Source of the DNA: Sediminibacterium sp. | GTDB lineage: Bacteria > Bacteroidota > Bacteroidia > Chitinophagales > Chitinophagaceae | Reading direction: 5' to 3' | Length of the DNA: 64,000 bases | NCBI GenBank assembly: GCA_030158665.1 | Contig: JAOASM010000046.1 | Location: 1-64,000 of the forward strand | Shown: positions 61,617 through 64,000 of the stretch, in pieces | Position numbering within the stretch: the stretch's first letter is position 1 | Layout of the letters: every line of letters begins with the position of its first letter | The notes under the pieces: generated by a model | Database searches by the model: none | Told to the model about the DNA's origin: nothing | Seen by the model: only the letters and a program-made list of their open reading frames with translations | Translations under genes and position numbers: made by a program

Positions 61617-61629
61617 TGTAACGCTTCTA
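61604..61629 (-). terminator. Terminator after aminotransferase gene
   Basis: Minus strand: AGAAGCG / CGCTTCT, seven pairs plus an inner TAC/GTA, followed by seven T. Confidence 0.75.
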
Positions 61630-61648
61630 AGTATAAGATAAGATGTAC

Positions 61649-62839
61649 TTATTTTAGTTTAGCTAAGGCTTCCTTAATTCTTGCCCAAGCTTTCTCTATA
61701 TTTTCCATACTGTTTGCAAAAGAGAATCGAACACAATTTGGTTCCCCAAAAGCATCACCCATCACAGATGACACATGCGCCGTATTTAATAAATACATGC
61801 TAAAGTCTGCAGCATTCGCAATGGTTTGTGTGCCATCAGATTTTCCAAAGTAGCTGCTCACGTCAGGGAATACATAGAATGCACCTTCTGGAGAAAAGCA
61901 TTTAAATCCTGGCATCGCATTCACCAATTCCAATGTTTTTGTACGACGACGCGTAAATTCCTCTGTCATTGCTAAAGATGGTTTCAAGTCGCCCACCAAA
62001 GCTGCAACCGCTGCTTTTTGTGTGATGGAACAAGTGCCAGATGTAAATTGACCTTGTAATTTCTCCATTGCTTTAGCCACAGTTGAATTAGAAGCGGTGT
62101 AACCTAAACGCCAACCAGTCATGGCGAAACCTTTACTCAATCCATTGATCAAAACTACTTGGTCTTTGATCTCACTAAATTGTGCAATGCTCTCGTGCTT
62201 GCCAACGAAATTGATGTATTCATAAATCTCATCAGATAAGATGGTGATTTGAGGATATTTTTTAAACAAGTTCGCCAATGCCTCTAATTCTGCTTTGCTA
62301 TATACAGCGCCAGAAGGATTACAAGGAGAGGAGAACATGAACACTTTTGTCTTTGGTGTAATGGCAGCTTCCACTTGTGCAGGAGTGGCTTTGAAACCAG
62401 CATCTACTGTGGTTCTAATTTCAACTACTTTACCGCGTGCAATTTTTACCAATTCCGAATAAGTCACCCAGTAAGGTGTTGGTATAATCACTTCGTCTCC
62501 TTCATCCACCAATGCCAAAAGTGCATTTGCTAAACTTTGCTTAGCACCTGTTGATGTGATGATTTGATCGGGTGTATAATCTAGGTTGTTGTCTCTTTTT
62601 AATTTAGTACAAACTGCTTCTCTTAAATCTAAAAATCCAGCAACTGGGGTATAGTGACTCCAGTTATCATTGATGGCTTTGATGGCTGCATCTTTAATAT
62701 GTTGTGGGGTATCAAAATCTGGTTCACCCAAGCTTAGATCAATTACATCAATTCCTTGAGCCCTTAATTCACGACCTAATTTGGCCATTTTCAATGTTTC
62801 TGGTTCACTAAAACGATTTAAAAGAGAAGATAATTCCAT
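61649..62839 (-). CDS. Pyridoxal phosphate-dependent aminotransferase, aspartate aminotransferase type
   Basis: 396 residues from the ATG at 62839; a ten-codon extension to a TTG is unlikely. Class I fold with SLGEPDFDTP, TGAKQSL, SPCNPSGAVYS, SDEIYEYINF and the PLP Lys in GLSKGFAMTGWRLGY; the substrate carboxylate Arg is in CVRFSFA. Subgroup I-beta/gamma enzymes with this layout use aspartate, and sometimes prephenate; the exact substrate is not certain. Confidence 0.9.
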   Translation of the reverse strand: MELSSLLNRFSEPETLKMAKLGRELRAQGIDVIDLSLGEPDFDTPQHIKDAAIKAINDNWSHYTPVAGFLDLREAVCTKLKRDNNLDYTPDQIITSTGAKQSLANALLALVDEGDEVIIPTPYWVTYSELVKIARGKVVEIRTTVDAGFKATPAQVEAAITPKTKVFMFSSPCNPSGAVYSKAELEALANLFKKYPQITILSDEIYEYINFVGKHESIAQFSEIKDQVVLINGLSKGFAMTGWRLGYTASNSTVAKAMEKLQGQFTSGTCSITQKAAVAALVGDLKPSLAMTEEFTRRRTKTLELVNAMPGFKCFSPEGAFYVFPDVSSYFGKSDGTQTIANAADFSMYLLNTAHVSSVMGDAFGEPNCVRFSFANSMENIEKAWARIKEALAKLK

Positions 62840-62952
62840 GGTGTATAATTTGTCTTTCAAATTTCGCAAATTATTGCCAAACTGCAGCCAATTTTACATC
62901 GCATTTGGCATTAAATTATGCCCCAAATGTTAATATCTATTACAAACTCACT

Positions 62953-62960
62953 TACATTTG
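62953..62960 (+). promoter_or_regulatory. -7 box of sdaA promoter
   Basis: TACATTTG, exact TAnnTTTG, eight bases before the ATG at 62969. No TTTG at the -33 distance. Confidence 0.45.
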
Positions 62961-62968
62961 TTTTATCT

Positions 62969-64000
62969 ATGGAAAAGTTTATCTCAGTATTTGATATGTT
63001 TAAAATTGGTGTGGGGCCATCTAGTTCTCACACGCTTGGACCTTGGCGTGCAGCAGCGCATGTGATTGCAAGGGTTAGTGAAGTTGCTGATATCAAAAAT
63101 ATTAAAGCATTACACGTCTATTTATATGGTTCATTGGCGAAAACAGGTAAAGGTCATGGAACAGATACAGCAGTGCTAATGGGTTTGCTTGGTGAGGATC
63201 CTGTTACAACAGATACGAGTTTGATTACTCAAAAAGTACAATCCATCAAGGATACTAACACGATTCTGTTAAACGGTGTTCATTCAATACAGTTTGTATA
63301 CGCGGATCACTTAGTTTTTTTAAAGGATAAAAGTTTGCCGTATCATCCTAATGCAATGCAATTTGTAATTGAATTAAAAGATACAGTTAAAACCTATACT
63401 TATTATTCTGTTGGAGGTGGATTTATTGAAACTGAACAATCAGAAGACGGTCAAGATTTGGGCAAGATCATTGAAGACAAAAAAGAAGAAAATGTAGAAG
63501 TCCCTTTTAATTTTTTTAATACCAATGATTTAATTCATTGGTGTATTAAAACTGGATTACCTATTTCTGATATTGTAAAAGAGAATGAAAAACAAATTCA
63601 TACCGATCTAGCATTAGCAGAAGGTCTGGATCGATTATGGAAAACAATGTCGGATTGTATTTATAAAGGAGTGCATGCAGAAGGCATTTTACCTGGTGGA
63701 TTACAGGTGCGCAGAAGAGCATTTGATTTAAATGCAAAATTGTTAAACAATCAATTTGAACCAGCTAATTCTGTGGAAGAATGGATGCAACAAATTCAGC
63801 AAGGTGGAAATGATTTTACGTATATATTAGATTGGGTGAGCTGTTTCGCATTAGCTGTGAACGAGGAAAATGCTAGTTTTGGTAGGGTAGTGACTGCACC
63901 AACCAATGGTGCAGCTGGGGTGATTCCTGCTGTGTTAATGTATGCGATTAATTTTTGTAATAAAGGAAGTCAACAGGATATTCATCGTTTTTTATTAACG
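62969..64000 (+). CDS. sdaA: L-serine ammonia-lyase (single chain), C-terminus cut by window edge
   Basis: 344 codons are visible. The opening [22 protein letters not shown] with GPSSSHT at about 16-22 is the beta-domain mark of iron-sulfur L-serine dehydratases, followed by GKGHGTD and SVGGGFIE; the alpha domain begins near [13 protein letters not shown], with [13 protein letters not shown] and [14 protein letters not shown]. The enzyme makes pyruvate and ammonia from serine. The remaining cluster cysteines lie beyond the edge; Cys residues at SDCIY and WVSCFA are seen. Confidence 0.93.
   Translation, partial: MEKFISVFDMFKIGVGPSSSHTLGPWRAAAHVIARVSEVADIKNIKALHVYLYGSLAKTGKGHGTDTAVLMGLLGEDPVTTDTSLITQKVQSIKDTNTILLNGVHSIQFVYADHLVFLKDKSLPYHPNAMQFVIELKDTVKTYTYYSVGGGFIETEQSEDGQDLGKIIEDKKEENVEVPFNFFNTNDLIHWCIKTGLPISDIVKENEKQIHTDLALAEGLDRLWKTMSDCIYKGVHAEGILPGGLQVRRRAFDLNAKLLNNQFEPANSVEEWMQQIQQGGNDFTYILDWVSCFALAVNEENASFGRVVTAPTNGAAGVIPAVLMYAINFCNKGSQQDIHRFLLT

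Noticed and set aside
1-64000. CRISPR array, prophage, insertion sequence, rRNA operon
   Set aside because: No spaced repeats, transposase, phage structural genes or rRNA sequence were seen.

Overview
This window looks like an ordinary stretch of chromosome from a Bacteroidota bacterium, most likely of the Chitinophagaceae or a close relative. The evidence is AT-rich DNA, many promoters of the phylum type (TTTG or TTG, then 17-23 bases, then TAnnTTTG), a single-chain SecDF, a NagB fused to a PIG-L deacetylase, DUF3078 and DUF4294 proteins, a long NusB, a short SpeA, and bacillithiol enzymes. I see no transposase, phage gene, CRISPR array or rRNA operon. The family placement is an inference from gene content.

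Layout. 1-3.9 kb (minus): miaB, a sigma-54 activator, lptE and a truncated repeat-like protein. 4-7.6 kb: a DUF3078 outer-membrane protein, purK, a lone ABC ATPase and a bacillithiol-transferase-like DinB protein. 7.6-13.3 kb (minus): a six-gene run with an unknown membrane protein, an uncharacterised radical SAM enzyme, an EamA transporter, a TauE/SafE permease, a TonB-like protein and folC. 13.3-20 kb (plus): ccmE-ccmF, DUF4294, glnS, tilS. 20-21.6 kb (minus): mazE-mazF-rlmH-rhomboid, tightly packed.

21.7-26.3 kb is the one accessory-looking region: very AT-rich and minus-strand, with an outer-membrane-like protein, a 7TM/histidine kinase/LuxR-regulator trio, a cassette of three small envelope genes (one only 56 codons), a cluster of hairpins, and tRNA-Arg(ACG). 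26.4-33 kb (minus) holds the NagB fusion, pyk, pfkA and an ABC-F protein. 33-34.7 kb holds two unknown exported proteins.

34.8-47.5 kb is mostly plus strand: thrS-infC-rpmI-rplT, speA, bacilliredoxin, lgt, yajQ, rpmE2, bshB1, aguB, aguA, an amidase, an acyl-CoA dehydrogenase and yggS. SpeA, AguA and AguB together complete arginine to putrescine. BshB1, the bacilliredoxin and the DinB protein at 7 kb point to a bacillithiol thiol economy. 48-64 kb holds an M20 hydrolase, a methylmalonyl-CoA mutase large subunit, an A-type Fe-S carrier, SecDF, an FKBP lipoprotein, a YhhN protein, groES-groEL, nusB, yajC, coaE, a stand-alone RlmK-like methylase, an aspartate aminotransferase and the start of sdaA.

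I did not find a clear new system. The best leads are the three-gene envelope cassette, the 7TM-kinase-regulator trio, a MazF with a shortened N-terminal loop upstream of rlmH, a CxxxY-type CcmE, apparent leaderless genes, and terminators whose sequence doubles as the -33 element of the next promoter. Many open frames begin at a TTG upstream of, or inside, a promoter; I moved those starts to the internal ATG.
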